Made by a program: the position numbers and the translations under genes. Source: Paenibacillus sp. 1781tsa1 (GTDB lineage: Bacteria > Bacillota > Bacilli > Paenibacillales > Paenibacillaceae). Taken from it: DNA of 64,000 bases. Positions 1 through 8,626 of the stretch are shown one piece after another. Under the pieces are notes generated by a model, which did no database searches, was not told the DNA's origin, and saw only the letters and a program-made list of their open reading frames with translations. The stretch's first letter is position 1, and every line of letters starts with the position of its first letter. The stretch is taken from assembly GCF_024159265.1 (NCBI RefSeq), contig NZ_JAMYWY010000001.1, positions 3,720,001 through 3,784,000 of the forward strand, read 5' to 3'.

Positions 1-1262
1 TGCCTGGCACTGACCCAGCAGCTTATACAAATATAGATAGTTATGTAGAACGGGCGAAGATAGCCGAACAGGGGAAGTTTCAAATGATTTTTATTGCCGA
101 TACTCCTTCATTAACTGTGAACTTAGGCCCTCAGACGCCTGCGTTCCCAATGGATCCAACGTTGGCTCTAATGGCCGTAGCCCGAGAAACGAAACACATT
201 GGACTTGTTGCTACACTTTCTACGACATTCAACTATCCATACAACATTGCACGTCAGTTCAAAGCACTGGATGTAATTAGTCAAGGACGTGTAGGTTGGA
301 ATGCGGTTACTACATCCGACCCCTCAGCAGCTGCCAATTTTGGTGCAAAAGTTGCCAACCGTAAAGAACGGTATGACAAAGCACATGAAAGTATACAAAT
401 TGTTCAGGCTTTGTGGGGGAGTTGGGAGTCCGATGCTTGGACACTTGATGTAGAAGGAGGAACATTCGCTGATATGGACAAAATCAAGCCAATAAACCTT
501 CAAGGTCAATATTATGCATCTCGTGGTCCTTTGCCAATTCCCCCTTCTGCACAAGGCCAACCTGTTATTTTTCAGGCGGGAGGAGGGGATGAGGGATTAG
601 AATTAGCTGGGAGATATGCCTCGGGTGTGTACGCGAATCCATATGATATCGAATCTGCTCGTGAACAAAGACAAGCGATTCGGCAAAGTGCCGTTCATTT
701 TGGCCGAAAACCTGATGATATCAAGATGTTTGCGGGTTTTATGTTTTCGCTAGCTTCAACCGAAGAAGAAGCCTTGACACGTCGAAAACAGCTTATGAGC
801 TTTAATCCTCAGGAGATTCCTAGTCGGGTAAGTTATCTCGGTTCAATGATCGGTTTACCCTTGTCGGTAAACTCGATAGATATTGATAAGGGATTACCTG
901 CTGACTTGTTGAAACATGCATATGCTCATCCAATGGACCCAAGATCACCAAAAGCCTTGAAATTACTGCAGCAAGGGCTATCCATACGCGATGTTCTTGC
1001 CCATGGGGTCATTAATTATCATCCTGTCGTTGCAGGCACACCCACACAAGTTGCTGATTTTTTAGAAGAATGGTTTTTGGCTGAAGCGTGTGACGGCTTT
1101 TCAGTCGTCCCCGATATAGCTTTTGATGGCGTTGCGGATTTTGTAAACCAGGTTGTGCCTATCTTACAGAAACGTGGTTTGTTTCACACCGAATACGAAG
1201 GAAAAACCCTTCGAGAGAACATGGGCGTTCCATACGAATATGGGATGCGGGAATTGAAATAA
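1..1262 (+). CDS. FMN-dependent monooxygenase, NtaA/SnaA/DszA family (5' end outside window)
   Basis: Flavin-dependent monooxygenase of the bacterial-luciferase-like superfamily (NtaA/SnaA/SoxA/DszA branch), which uses reduced FMN and O2 to oxidise organic sulfur or nitrogen compounds. The reading frame is open from base 3, so the first visible ATG at 84 is internal: the residues before it (ending ERAKIAEQGKFQ) continue the fold. The segment GRVGWNAVTTSDPSAAANFG, followed by ERYDKAHE, is the family hallmark around the flavin site. The C-terminal part (HPVVAGTPTQVADFLEEWF) is also typical. It is followed after 20 bp by a nitroreductase-type flavoprotein that could supply reduced flavin. The substrate cannot be told from sequence. 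Confidence 0.88.
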   Translation, partial: PGTDPAAYTNIDSYVERAKIAEQGKFQMIFIADTPSLTVNLGPQTPAFPMDPTLALMAVARETKHIGLVATLSTTFNYPYNIARQFKALDVISQGRVGWNAVTTSDPSAAANFGAKVANRKERYDKAHESIQIVQALWGSWESDAWTLDVEGGTFADMDKIKPINLQGQYYASRGPLPIPPSAQGQPVIFQAGGGDEGLELAGRYASGVYANPYDIESAREQRQAIRQSAVHFGRKPDDIKMFAGFMFSLASTEEEALTRRKQLMSFNPQEIPSRVSYLGSMIGLPLSVNSIDIDKGLPADLLKHAYAHPMDPRSPKALKLLQQGLSIRDVLAHGVINYHPVVAGTPTQVADFLEEWFLAEACDGFSVVPDIAFDGVADFVNQVVPILQKRGLFHTEYEGKTLRENMGVPYEYGMRELK

Positions 1263-1282
1263 ACAAATAAAGGAGAGATTAC

Positions 1283-2023
1283 ATGAATCACACACTTGAG
1301 TTGCTTCATAATCACACATCGTATCGTACGTACACATCGCAACCTTTAGCAGAGGAACAAGTCGATGCGATCTTTAAGGCCGCCAATCAAACTTCATCGT
1401 TCAGTCTTTTGCAGGCCGTGTCCATTGTTCGTATCACTGATCCGGTTCTACGAACAAAGGTGAGAAAACTTTGTGTTGATCAACCTTATATTGAAGAGGC
1501 GGCAGAGTTTTGGATTTTTTGTGCGGATTTTAACCGAAACCATCAAATTGCTCCGGATGTAGACATCGAATATATTGAATTCCTCTTGATTGGTTCATTC
1601 GATGCCGGGCTCATGGCACAAAATGCATTAACTGCGGCTGAATCTATGGGACTAGGCGGTGTTTTTATTGGTGCGGTCAGAGCTAATATTGAGGAATTAT
1701 CAGACTTGTTGGGCTTACCGAAGTATGTGATTCCGTTAGTGGGATTATGCATAGGCAGTCCCACGGGAAATAAACCTGAACTAAAACCTCGTCTGCCTCA
1801 ATCTATGCTTTTACTTGAAAATCAGTATCGGGCACTCGACCAAGATAAATTGGCTATTTATGACGAAACCATGTTGAAATACTATGAGAATCGTCCAATA
1901 AGAGCTCCTTTTACAGTGAAAAAAGTAACAGGATGGAGTGATCACATACAGGATCATCTTCAAAGAAGTATCCTACCTCAAATGATGGACTATTTGAACA
2001 AACAAGGATTTGCTAAAAAATAA
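1283..2023 (+). CDS. NADPH-dependent nitroreductase-family flavoprotein (NfsA/FRP type)
   Basis: FMN-containing oxidoreductase of the nitroreductase superfamily, about 246 aa as expected for the NfsA/FRP group. The N-terminus (LLHNHTSYRTYTSQPLAEEQ) is the usual R-x-[FY] entry. The middle (AAESMGLGGVFIGAVR) is the conserved dinucleotide/flavin region, and VGLCIGSPTG precedes the extended C-terminal arm of this subgroup. The start has a clear AGGAGAG site at 1271-1277. It lies 20 bp downstream of the monooxygenase gene, so the two are probably co-transcribed, with this enzyme the likely source of FMNH2. That partnership is inferred from context. It could equally act on quinones or nitro compounds. 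Confidence 0.85.
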   Translation: MNHTLELLHNHTSYRTYTSQPLAEEQVDAIFKAANQTSSFSLLQAVSIVRITDPVLRTKVRKLCVDQPYIEEAAEFWIFCADFNRNHQIAPDVDIEYIEFLLIGSFDAGLMAQNALTAAESMGLGGVFIGAVRANIEELSDLLGLPKYVIPLVGLCIGSPTGNKPELKPRLPQSMLLLENQYRALDQDKLAIYDETMLKYYENRPIRAPFTVKKVTGWSDHIQDHLQRSILPQMMDYLNKQGFAKK

Positions 2024-2088
2024 CCATTGCTCACGGAAACCTTTCCGAGTATCAAAATGACATGTATGAGGTAAAATGACACCATTAT

Positions 2089-2107
2089 TAAATATTAAAT
2101 ATTAAAT
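2089..2107 (+). repeat. Tandem ATTAAAT repeat in leader
   Basis: Three overlapping copies of ATTAAAT run directly into the ribosome binding site of the next gene. This may be an AT-rich promoter or operator stretch; no regulator can be assigned. Confidence 0.4.
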
Positions 2108-2120
2108 AGGAGTGAACAAA

Positions 2121-2852
2121 ATGAGATTCGGAATCATTGGCGCGGGACCCATTGCATTATCTATTTCGAAAAAGTTGGTAAATAATAATCACGATGTGAA
2201 AATTGCAGATGCTCGTGGTGTAGAACGTCTCGAAGGGAAACCACTTAATGCAACTCCTGTGAAGGTAGAAGATGTCATTTCCAATATTGATGTTCTCATC
2301 ATATCTATTCCTCTTCATGCGCTGCCTAATATTCGTAGTGTAGTTGAAAAAGCGGCGGATGAAGTTATTGTCGTTGACACTTCCAATTACTATCCTCAAA
2401 TGGGAGTGAAAATTGAAGAGATCGAGAACGGGATGGTTGAAAGTGTCTGGGTCACAAAACAATTAGGCAGATCAATTATCAAAGCTTTTAATAATTTGTT
2501 AGCCTATACTTTAGAATATGAAGGTAAACCGGAAGGGAGCAGTCGTCGCATTGCGGCAGCTATTGCCGGTGACGATCTTCAGCAAAAGCAAACAATTATG
2601 AGCATAGTCAGCGAAGTAGGTTTCGATACAGTGGATAGCGGGAGTTTAAATGATTCATGGAGACAGCAGCCTGGAACACCAGCATATTGCACAGAACTAA
2701 CCAAAGAGGAATTAAGTGAAGCACTTCAAAAGGCAAAAAAAGAACAAGCCCCATTTCTGCGGGACAAAGTTATGGAGAAGCTGATCGCGGTTTCTGGTGG
2801 ATTTTCGCATGAAGAAATCGTCAATCTAAATAGAGAGATGTATAATTCCTAA
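2121..2852 (+). CDS. NADPH-dependent F420 reductase-like / NAD(P)-binding oxidoreductase
   Basis: Rossmann-fold protein resembling the NADPH:F420 oxidoreductase-like / pyrroline-5-carboxylate reductase N-domain family. The nucleotide-binding loop FGIIGAGPIALSISKKL is at residues 3-19, and the following acidic residue in ADARG suggests a cofactor-selecting position. VDTSNYYPQ and KAFNNLLAYTLE match the family core. I place the start at the ATG (2121) because TAGGAG (2107-2112) is correctly spaced for it; the in-frame GTG at 2112 overlaps that site. It follows the flavoprotein genes after about 100 bp, with a short CGGAAA/TTTCCG hairpin between. The specific substrate is unknown. Confidence 0.78.
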   Translation: MRFGIIGAGPIALSISKKLVNNNHDVKIADARGVERLEGKPLNATPVKVEDVISNIDVLIISIPLHALPNIRSVVEKAADEVIVVDTSNYYPQMGVKIEEIENGMVESVWVTKQLGRSIIKAFNNLLAYTLEYEGKPEGSSRRIAAAIAGDDLQQKQTIMSIVSEVGFDTVDSGSLNDSWRQQPGTPAYCTELTKEELSEALQKAKKEQAPFLRDKVMEKLIAVSGGFSHEEIVNLNREMYNS

Positions 2853-2883
2853 AGTAATAACTCTGATACTAATTTAGAAGAAG

Positions 2884-2926
2884 CGGCAGATGAGGACACA
2901 CAATAATGTCTATCTGTCGTTTTTTT
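2884..2926 (+). terminator. Rho-independent terminator
   Basis: A stem CGGCAGAT..GGACA pairs with TGTC..ATCTGTCG and is followed by seven T. It ends the oxidoreductase transcription unit. Confidence 0.8.
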
Positions 2927-3055
2927 GAAATTTCGGGTCACATGCAGTACGATTCCCAGAGAGATATTTGCTAAAAATGATGGATCTGCACCGGGATGAG
3001 TTTAACATGATAGTGAATTGACTCCTAAAATAACGTCGTGATACATTTAGTTTGC

Positions 3056-3065
3056 TTAATATTAA
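3056..3065. promoter_or_regulatory. Candidate MarR operator palindrome
   Basis: TTAATATTAA is a perfect 10-bp palindrome, flanked by GC/CGC, 24 bp before the MarR gene start. Autoregulation is inferred only from position. Confidence 0.35.
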
Positions 3066-3088
3066 TCGCTTAAAGGGAGGGAACATAC

Positions 3089-3514
3089 ATGACAGATGCA
3101 GTAGACTGTGACATTCGACAGTCTTTAGATCGGATTTCCTCCCAAATGCGTCGAAATTATAGTGAATCACTGCGGGAACTTAATCTTTATGTAGGGCAGG
3201 ATAATTTGCTCTATCGTCTGTGGATGGGTGACGGCGTAACACAGATGCAGCTATGTGAACACTTAAAGTGTGAGCCTCCAACAGTAACAAATATGGTTAA
3301 ATCACTGGAGCATAACGGATTTATATATCGCAAACGTGATGTACAAGATGCGCGAGTCATGCGTATTTACCTGACCGAAAAAGGAAAAGAATTAGAGCAA
3401 CCAGTCGATAAAAAATGGAGGGAGCAACAAGCAAAATTGCTTCACTCTATCTCTGAGGAAGAACGCCTGATCTTAAGAAAGCTAATGCAGCAAATGGAGA
3501 GGAATATAATATGA
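3089..3514 (+). CDS. MarR family transcriptional regulator
   Basis: Winged-helix MarR-type regulator of 141 aa. The helix-turn-helix is visible at about residues 50-75 (VTQMQLCEHLKCEPPTVTNM, then VKSLEHNGFI), and the wing follows as RKRDVQDARVMRIYLTEKG, with the conserved D-x-R. Such proteins usually repress nearby detoxification or efflux genes and themselves, and release DNA on binding a small aromatic or on cysteine oxidation. The start has GGGAGGG at 3076-3082. It is a single-gene unit closed by a hairpin terminator at 3613. The target is not evident, but the upstream oxidoreductases are candidates. Confidence 0.9.
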   Translation: MTDAVDCDIRQSLDRISSQMRRNYSESLRELNLYVGQDNLLYRLWMGDGVTQMQLCEHLKCEPPTVTNMVKSLEHNGFIYRKRDVQDARVMRIYLTEKGKELEQPVDKKWREQQAKLLHSISEEERLILRKLMQQMERNII

Positions 3515-3589
3515 CCGGGGATCGGTTGCAGTTTTGCTGAAATGTAATTAATTGAGCGAAGATACGCGGCAGCACTGACCGAATGTCGC

Positions 3590-3682
3590 GAGACGAGAAC
3601 AGGTTTCCACTTAAGTCGCTAATTTAGCGGCTTTTTTATTTTATCTGTACCGATTACCGGAATGGACAAGAACATATTGAAA
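3590..3682 (+). repeat. Dispersed terminator-bearing repeat, copy 1
   Basis: Shares an ordered set of blocks with 12548-12690: AAGTCGCTA..TAGCGGCTTTTTTAT, then TTATC.GTA, ACCGATT, and AATGGA.AAGAACATATT. The copy lies after the MarR gene. It may be a fossil mobile-element end or an intergenic repeat carrying a terminator. Confidence 0.5.
3613..3637 (+). terminator. Rho-independent terminator (GTCGCTA family)
   Basis: Stem AAGTCGCTA / TAGCGGCTT with a 3-nt loop and a T run. It ends the MarR unit and has the same stem as four other terminators in the window. Confidence 0.85.
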
Positions 3683-3842
3683 TCCCTTAACTTGCTTGAT
3701 GTCTTGTACTTAGATTTCCAAAACTCTTAATATTCTCAGTTTAATGGGCAGGATAGTTTTAAATTCGATGAGGTTACATTTTTGAGTTTGAATAGTACAT
3801 ATGCTATCATTTACACAAATATTTATAAGAGGAGGGCTTACT
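3638..3842. other. Intergenic stretch
   Basis: Contains the end of repeat copy 1, a GGGCAGGATAGTT motif at 3741-3758, and the leader of the acetyltransferase gene. I see no gene in it. Confidence 0.5.
3741..3758 (+). repeat. GGGCAGGATAGTT motif (solo copy)
   Basis: TTAATGGGCAGGATAGTT; same motif as in the hairpin repeats at 4450 and 43535, here without the hairpin. Confidence 0.4.
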
Positions 3843-4379
3843 TTGAGAAGCGTCAACATACATATTAGGGATATTTCCGTCGATGATGCTGCTGGACTAC
3901 TCCAGTTGCAGAAAGAAAATCGTGATTTTTTTGAAATCTACGCACCGATACGCACCGACGAATTTTATACGCTGGAAGGACAGCTTAAGCATATTCAAAA
4001 GCAGGTCGAAGCTAGAAAAAATGACCAAGCATATAATTTTGGAATCTTCACAAACACCGATAATATGTTAGTGGGGACGGTAAGCCTTTTTCACGTAATG
4101 CGGGGCCCTCTTCAAAGTGCATATATCGGATACGACTTAGATCAAAAAAGTAATGGTAGAGGCTACACGACTGAGGCTGTTCGGTTAGTCGTTGACCATG
4201 GCTTCCATAAATTAAAATTACATAGAATTGAAGCAGGGGCAATGACGCATAATATCGCTTCAATTCGAGTGCTTGAGAAGGTTGGCTTTCAAAAAGAAGG
4301 CATTGCTCGACAGAATGTTCATATTAATGGAAAATGGGAGGATCATCAGATACTCGCGATTCTTAACCCATACAGTTAG
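3843..4379 (+). CDS. GNAT N-acetyltransferase (RimJ/RimL-like)
   Basis: Acetyl-CoA-dependent N-acetyltransferase of the RimJ/RimL branch (178 aa). LVGTVSLFHV, then YIGYDLDQKSNGRGYTTEAV, forms the acetyl-CoA pyrophosphate loop, here in the form Q-K-S-N-G-R-G-Y. HRIEAGAMTHNIASIRVLEK followed by VGF is the usual C-terminal half. I start it at TTG 3843 because a strong GAGGAGGG lies at 3829-3836. The in-frame ATG at 3801 has no such site and would add 14 residues that do not look like the family. Family members modify ribosomal protein N-termini or small amines; the substrate here is unknown. Confidence 0.85.
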   Translation: MRSVNIHIRDISVDDAAGLLQLQKENRDFFEIYAPIRTDEFYTLEGQLKHIQKQVEARKNDQAYNFGIFTNTDNMLVGTVSLFHVMRGPLQSAYIGYDLDQKSNGRGYTTEAVRLVVDHGFHKLKLHRIEAGAMTHNIASIRVLEKVGFQKEGIARQNVHINGKWEDHQILAILNPYS

Positions 4380-4449
4380 TTCTTTAGAATATGAGTAGTA
4401 CTGTGTCCATATAGCTTTACGTTATAGAGTATAGTGACGTTTGCTCAAT

Positions 4450-4516
4450 AAAACGAAGAAAGCAGCTGATCAATGTGATTGGCTGCTTTTCGTTTTAACT
4501 AGCGAGCAGGATAGTT
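4450..4516 (+). repeat. Hairpin + GAGCAGGATAGTT repeat, copy 1 (also a terminator)
   Basis: A long hairpin (AAAACG..AAAGCAGCTGATCA, loop ATG, TGATTGGCTGCTTTTCGTTTT) is followed by a GCAGGATAGTT motif. The same hairpin plus motif recurs at 43535-43590. It probably terminates the acetyltransferase gene. Confidence 0.6.
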
Positions 4517-4626
4517 CAATGACTAAAAGGCAATAGATCAACGAAACAAGTGTCGAGGGACAAGATTAATAAGAAAACTCAATATTTCGTGGCGAGACAT
4601 TGGTTTTAACAAATTCTTTACTAATC

Positions 4627-5097
4627 CTAACTGTCAATTATGCTCTTGATATTTTTAATTGTTGCAAAGTGCATTGCTTCATGGTAAATCAAAAAACCCA
4701 GTAATTGTTCAACATTTGTAAAGGTAAGTCCTGTAGAAGACTTGTAATGAGGATTGATTTCTTCTTTCAATTTGCTTAAAAGTACCGATTCAACCCTTTC
4801 CATTTGTTCAGTTAACAATTCGATTATCTGTGCCATCGTTGGAGGCTCTATATTCCAGTCAGACGGTTTAGTTCCTGATTCAAACAACTTGCTAAAATTA
4901 GCAGGATATTTGGTTTCTTGTCCACTAAGTTGGAAAGCGAATTTCTCATGAATAACATACATGTGGCCTAGATTCCATTTTATATTGTTTTTCAAACCTG
5001 TTGGAATGATTTCCGAGGCAGAGTCATTTATATTCCTCACATAATCAATTGCCTGACGGCGAACAAATCCCAATTGTTTTACGACAAAATTGCTCAT
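4627..5097 (-). CDS. DinB-family protein
   Basis: Four-helix-bundle protein of the DinB/YfiT-like superfamily (156 aa), which binds a metal through three scattered histidines. Visible candidates are His in NNIKWNLGHMYVIHEKF near residue 45 and the pair in LIYHEAMHFATI near the C-terminus. Members are metal-dependent thiol-linked transferases or have no known activity. I start at 5097 (MSNFVV) because TCGGAGGT lies just upstream on this strand; the longer frame to 5205 would overlap the TetR stop codon and has no ribosome site. It is the last gene after the DUF1348-TetR operon, about 100 bp away. Its function is not determined. Confidence 0.78.
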   Translation of the reverse strand: MSNFVVKQLGFVRRQAIDYVRNINDSASEIIPTGLKNNIKWNLGHMYVIHEKFAFQLSGQETKYPANFSKLFESGTKPSDWNIEPPTMAQIIELLTEQMERVESVLLSKLKEEINPHYKSSTGLTFTNVEQLLGFLIYHEAMHFATIKNIKSIIDS

Positions 5098-5201
5098 GAT
5101 ATTGACCTCCGATAAAGTCGCTAATGAAATCGTCAAGAAAAAATTACTTGTTTTTTTGAGGAGAAGAAATTCCGCCAGTTTTACTAAAGAACACTTTTGT
5201 G

Positions 5202-5783
5202 TCACTGACCAGAGTTGCTTTTAGAAACATAAGTTGAGACTCGTTGTGACAGATTTGCCAATGTACGTTCAAAAAAGGATTCATCATGAAGTCCTCTACT
5301 CAGAATTAATCCCCCTTGAATACTAGCAATGGTTTCTTCTGAAATTTGGTCAGCAGTCTCTTTAGAGATACCTGCTTGAACTAGTGCCGCGCTTAAGGCT
5401 TCAATCCATCTTATAAAATATTGCCGAATTACAGCAGCGAATCGATCTCTTGTTTCGTCCAAAGCAAATGCACCAATAAGGCATATACGCTGACCAGATT
5501 GAAAATAAGTATCGACCTCTTGCCACATATGATCAATGGCTGCCCGAGGTTCATTCTTTTCGAGCGGTTCAAAAATGTTCTTGATAAACCATTGATCAAT
5601 GTGAGCAAGAATTTCAGCAGCCATCTCATCTTTTCCACCCGGAAAGAAATAATATAAGCTTCCTTTAGATAGACCTGTACGGGCTGTAATTTTACTCATA
5701 GATGCACCCTCATAACCTAATTCACGAAATACCTCAGTAACGAGAGGGATGACATCAGATTTTTCAAAAACAGTGCGCGTCAT
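5202..5783 (-). CDS. TetR family regulator (LmrA/YxaF-like)
   Basis: TetR-type repressor of 193 aa. The N-terminal DNA-binding domain is clear: [20 protein letters not shown], then [12 protein letters not shown], at about residues 23-55. The phrase [13 protein letters not shown] is characteristic of the LmrA/YxaF/QacR-like branch. The C-terminal ligand domain ([11 protein letters not shown] at the end) is of the same group. Its ATG overlaps the stop of the DUF1348 gene (ATGA), so the two are translated from one message. Two identical 20-bp palindromes with the core ACCGATCGGT lie in the promoters of this operon and of the next upstream hydrolase gene. This protein is the obvious candidate to bind both. 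Confidence 0.92.
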   Translation of the reverse strand: MTRTVFEKSDVIPLVTEVFRELGYEGASMSKITARTGLSKGSLYYFFPGGKDEMAAEILAHIDQWFIKNIFEPLEKNEPRAAIDHMWQEVDTYFQSGQRICLIGAFALDETRDRFAAVIRQYFIRWIEALSAALVQAGISKETADQISEETIASIQGGLILSRGLHDESFFERTLANLSQRVSTYVSKSNSGQ

Positions 5784-6241
5784 AGGTTTAACTCACTTAG
5801 GCTTGGGTGTTCAGCGGGGCGCGTGCCGAGAGGCCAATGAAATTTTCGTTCCTCTTCCTTAATCGGCATGTCATTAATCGAAGCAAATCTGCGCTGCATC
5901 AAGCCGTCGTCAGCAAATTCCCAATTTTCGTTTCCATACGATCTGAACCAATTGCCACTATCATCACGCCATTCATATGCGAATCTAACTGCAATACGGT
6001 TATCCGTAAATGACCAAAGCTCCTTGATAAGGCGGTAGTCCAGTTCTTTGGCCCATTTTCGAGTTAGTAAAGAGACAATTTCTTGGCGGCCTGTTATAAA
6101 TTCGCTCCGATTTCTCCAATAACAATCCTCAGTATACACAAGTGAGACGCGCTGAGGGTCTCGGCTATTCCAGCTGTCTTCTGCCATACGTGTTTTTTGG
6201 ATTGCTGTCTCACGAGTGAATGGGGGAGTTAAATTATTCAT
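5780..6241 (-). CDS. DUF1348 / nuclear transport factor 2-like protein
   Basis: Small NTF2-fold protein of the DUF1348 family (153 aa). Conserved stretches are [50 protein letters not shown] and [15 protein letters not shown]. The start is set at 6241 because GAGGAAG precedes it at the correct spacing; the frame open to 6322 would run through the promoter. The -10/-35 elements and operator are at 6275-6303, directly upstream, so this is the first gene of the DUF1348-TetR operon. Members of the family are often found beside alpha/beta hydrolases and oxidoreductases, but no reaction is established. Confidence 0.88.
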   Translation of the reverse strand: MNNLTPPFTRETAIQKTRMAEDSWNSRDPQRVSLVYTEDCYWRNRSEFITGRQEIVSLLTRKWAKELDYRLIKELWSFTDNRIAVRFAYEWRDDSGNWFRSYGNENWEFADDGLMQRRFASINDMPIKEEERKFHWPLGTRPAEHPSLSELNL

Positions 6242-6274
6242 TAAATCTTCCTCACTTTCTATACCGTTTGTATT

Positions 6275-6303
6275 AATATAAACCGATCGGTTTATAAGTG
6301 CAA
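6275..6303 (-). promoter_or_regulatory. Promoter with embedded 20-bp TetR-type operator (DUF1348-tetR operon)
   Basis: On the minus strand, TTGCAC (6303-6298) and TATATT (6280-6275) are separated by exactly 17 bp. A perfect 20-bp palindrome, TATAAACCGA/TCGGTTTATA (6277-6296), fills the spacer and overlaps the -10. About 50 bp here, including both promoter elements, are nearly identical to 7480-7530. Confidence 0.85.
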
Positions 6304-6453
6304 GTTTATATCCGAAATTCAATACAAATGTCGAATCGGTTCAGACTCATAATGTACCAAGTTGCCATCAATCTTATGCGTAGTGGCTCTTTTTGTGTAT
6401 TACCAATGATCAAGAGGGTGTTCATTCTTCATATGCATATCCTATGAAATAAT

Positions 6454-6497
6454 GAAAAAGCAGGACGTCTCCTCTATAGGAGGCGTTCTACTTTTTC
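6454..6497 (-). terminator. Strong bidirectional hairpin terminator
   Basis: GAAAAAGCAGGACGTCTCC pairs with GGAGGCGTTCTACTTTTTC, with A and T runs on the two flanks. It ends the alpha/beta hydrolase message before the next promoter. Confidence 0.85.
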
Positions 6498-6540
6498 TCT
6501 CATTTTGTTTTTTTAGCTAAAATGATCAGTCGAATTAAAT

Positions 6541-7377
6541 TTAATCTTGCAAAAATTCGATCAATGCTGCATTAAATTGTTCAGAATGGGTCGCATTGAA
6601 TCCGTGTGGTCCACCTTCGACAACGACCAGACGACTGCCAGGGATGGATTCATGAGTACGTTGTCCACTCACCTCCAAAGGCACGATGGCATCTGAATCG
6701 CCATGGATAACCAGTGTTGGAATGTTGAACTTCTCCAGATCCTGACGGAAATCCGTAAGGGCAAAGGCAGCAATACAATCCAATGTGCCTTTAGGTGAAG
6801 CCAGAGCTGCAATATCACGGTTATAGATACGGAATGGTTCGCTCACAAGGTCTGCACGGTCTCCAGCAGCGAAAAAGTTGCTTGTAAAACCATCCAAAAA
6901 TGCTAGCCGATCCGCTTTAACCCCGTTTTGGAATTCTGCAATCGTTGCATCATCCAATCCGCCTTGAGGATTGTCTTCGGTTATATAGAGATAGGGAGGA
7001 ACCGCTCCCGCAAATACGGCTTTAGAAACGCGTTCTGTCCCGTAGGTTCCCACATAACGTGCAACTTCTCCGCCACCCATGGAGAATCCAACTAATGTGG
7101 CATCACGCAGATCAAGGTGCAGTATCAATTTATGCAAATCCGATGCAAATGAATCATAGTCATAACCATCCCAAGGTTGAGAAGACTGACCGAATCCACG
7201 ACGGTCATATGTGATAACGCGGTAGCCTGCTTCAATTAGTGCAGGAACTTGCTTCTCCCAGGATCGTCCACTCAAAGGCCAGCCATGAATTAAAATAATT
7301 GGTTTTCCCGCACCATGATCTTCATAATACAGTTCGATTGGTTGTTCATTCTCAGCGCCTACATTTACTTTAGCCAT
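6541..7377 (-). CDS. Alpha/beta hydrolase, cofactor-free haloperoxidase/esterase type
   Basis: Cytoplasmic alpha/beta hydrolase of 278 aa, close to non-heme chloroperoxidase/perhydrolase enzymes. The oxyanion motif HGWPLSGRSW is at 31-40. The nucleophile elbow GFSMGGGEVARY puts Ser at 99. Acid Asp 229 is in HGDSDAIVP, and His 258 is in GGPHGF: a complete triad. The start is at 7377, with GGAGGT seven bases upstream; an earlier ATG overlaps that site. It is transcribed alone from a promoter that is a near-copy of the DUF1348-tetR promoter, and is therefore likely co-repressed with that operon. Confidence 0.92.
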   Translation of the reverse strand: MAKVNVGAENEQPIELYYEDHGAGKPIILIHGWPLSGRSWEKQVPALIEAGYRVITYDRRGFGQSSQPWDGYDYDSFASDLHKLILHLDLRDATLVGFSMGGGEVARYVGTYGTERVSKAVFAGAVPPYLYITEDNPQGGLDDATIAEFQNGVKADRLAFLDGFTSNFFAAGDRADLVSEPFRIYNRDIAALASPKGTLDCIAAFALTDFRQDLEKFNIPTLVIHGDSDAIVPLEVSGQRTHESIPGSRLVVVEGGPHGFNATHSEQFNAALIEFLQD

Positions 7378-7487
7378 GGAAAATACCTCCATTAGTTGTT
7401 ATATTTTTGTTTATACAGAGACTATTTGGCTCAGAAATATGAATGGGGCTTGTTCATGGATCACCTACTTTATATACCGTTTGTATT

Positions 7488-7516
7488 AGTATAAACCGAT
7501 CGGTTTATAGTTGCAA
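7488..7516 (-). promoter_or_regulatory. Second promoter with the same 20-bp palindromic operator (hydrolase gene)
   Basis: On the minus strand, TTGCAA (7516-7511), 17 bp, then TATACT (7493-7488). The identical palindrome TATAAACCGA/TCGGTTTATA spans 7490-7509. The upstream block ATACCGTTTGTATTA also recurs at both sites. Confidence 0.85.
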
Positions 7517-7611
7517 GCTCATATCTTAGCGTGGGTACTTGCGGGTATGGAAAGTCTCGAGAATGTTTGGGGAATCATAATTCATTATGAACAGAAATGG
7601 AGCGTAGAGGA

Positions 7612-8055
7612 ATGAAAGTATTATCTATGATTCAACCATGGGCGACTCTGCTTGTCCAAGGCGAGACTCTCTATGAAACAAGATCCTGGAAGACCCGGTA
7701 TCGCGGTCCGTTGGCCATTCATGCAAGCCAGAAAGTCGATAAGCAGGCCTGCAAAAATGAACCCATACGTTCTTTACTCGCCAAGAATGGCTATACGGAA
7801 CAAAACCTCCCTACGGGGGTTATCCTTGCAACTTGCGAGCTTTCAAATTGTTATCAAGTCATCGATGCTAATCATACGTCAGCCATTCTGGATTGCGGGA
7901 AGGTTGTGACGGGAGAGGACTTCCTGTTAGGGGATTACAGTCCAGGTTATTTTGCGTGGGAAGTAGCGGGTTTCCGTCTGCTGAAGCCCTATATTCCAGT
8001 GAAGGGAAAACTGGGACTATGGGAATATCCGATAGACGAAGAGTTAATGATATGA
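7612..8055 (+). CDS. ASCH domain protein
   Basis: Small ASCH-domain protein (147 aa from this start). This PUA-like fold is thought to bind RNA or modified nucleosides. The entry MKVLSMIQPWATLLVQGET and the ensuing YETRSWKTRYRGPLAIHASQ are the domain hallmark, with the K-T-R-Y-R-G loop. GDYSPGYFAWEV and KGKLGLWEY close the fold. I prefer the ATG at 7612, where family members usually begin. The ATG at 7597 gives five more residues and neither start has ideal spacing (GTAGAGGA abuts 7612). No operon partner is seen: an IS110 relic follows in the opposite orientation. Confidence 0.82.
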   Translation: MKVLSMIQPWATLLVQGETLYETRSWKTRYRGPLAIHASQKVDKQACKNEPIRSLLAKNGYTEQNLPTGVILATCELSNCYQVIDANHTSAILDCGKVVTGEDFLLGDYSPGYFAWEVAGFRLLKPYIPVKGKLGLWEYPIDEELMI

Positions 8056-8074
8056 CTTATGTAAACAATTAATA

Positions 8075-8560
8075 TTAATTAACGTGGGTTCTGACATTAT
8101 TAACATGAAATAAATGTCGAGGAACAACAACATGATCCCAGGCCGGCCAAAAATAAGGAATGTCGAAGCCTACTGGAGCAACGTTTTGTAATCGGTTGAG
8201 TGTTACTGTAAACTTCCCCGATATGTGGGAGCCAGGATCTACGCCAGCAAACGCGACCAACTTCTTGGGGTGATTAATCCAATCGATTTCACCGATTTCC
8301 GAAATAAACGTTGCCGCGATTTTCACCAATACCGGGAATCGATTGGATAATCTGATATTCTTCCACCAATTCATTAACGAAGGCATCCATTTGCTTTTCT
8401 AGGATACTCAGATGCTCTCGATAATGAAGTAATATGCTCACGTACATTTCAATGCTGATAAGATGGGTGGGGAACGGAGCCTTTCGAAATGATTCCGTTC
8501 CGCTGCAGCCAGTAATGCTTTTGCTTTTGATTTTGCCCAACTCTCGGATCGGCGCATACA
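8075..8560 (-). pseudogene. IS110-family transposase remnant (frameshifted, truncated)
   Basis: Two minus-strand reading frames together recreate the C-terminal half of an IS110/IS116/IS902 transposase. The upstream frame ends in QSIPGIGEN and the downstream frame continues IAATFISEIGEIDWINHPKK and LVAFAGVDPG.HISGKFT. The switch is a one-base frameshift near 8325. The DEDD catalytic N-terminal domain is missing, so the element is dead. No target-site duplication or inverted repeat was looked for successfully. Confidence 0.8.
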
Positions 8561-8626
8561 TAGGCATACCTTTGTCTAGAAAGCATAAGGAGTCGCCATA
8601 TGGGCGGCTTTTTTCTTCATCTTGCA

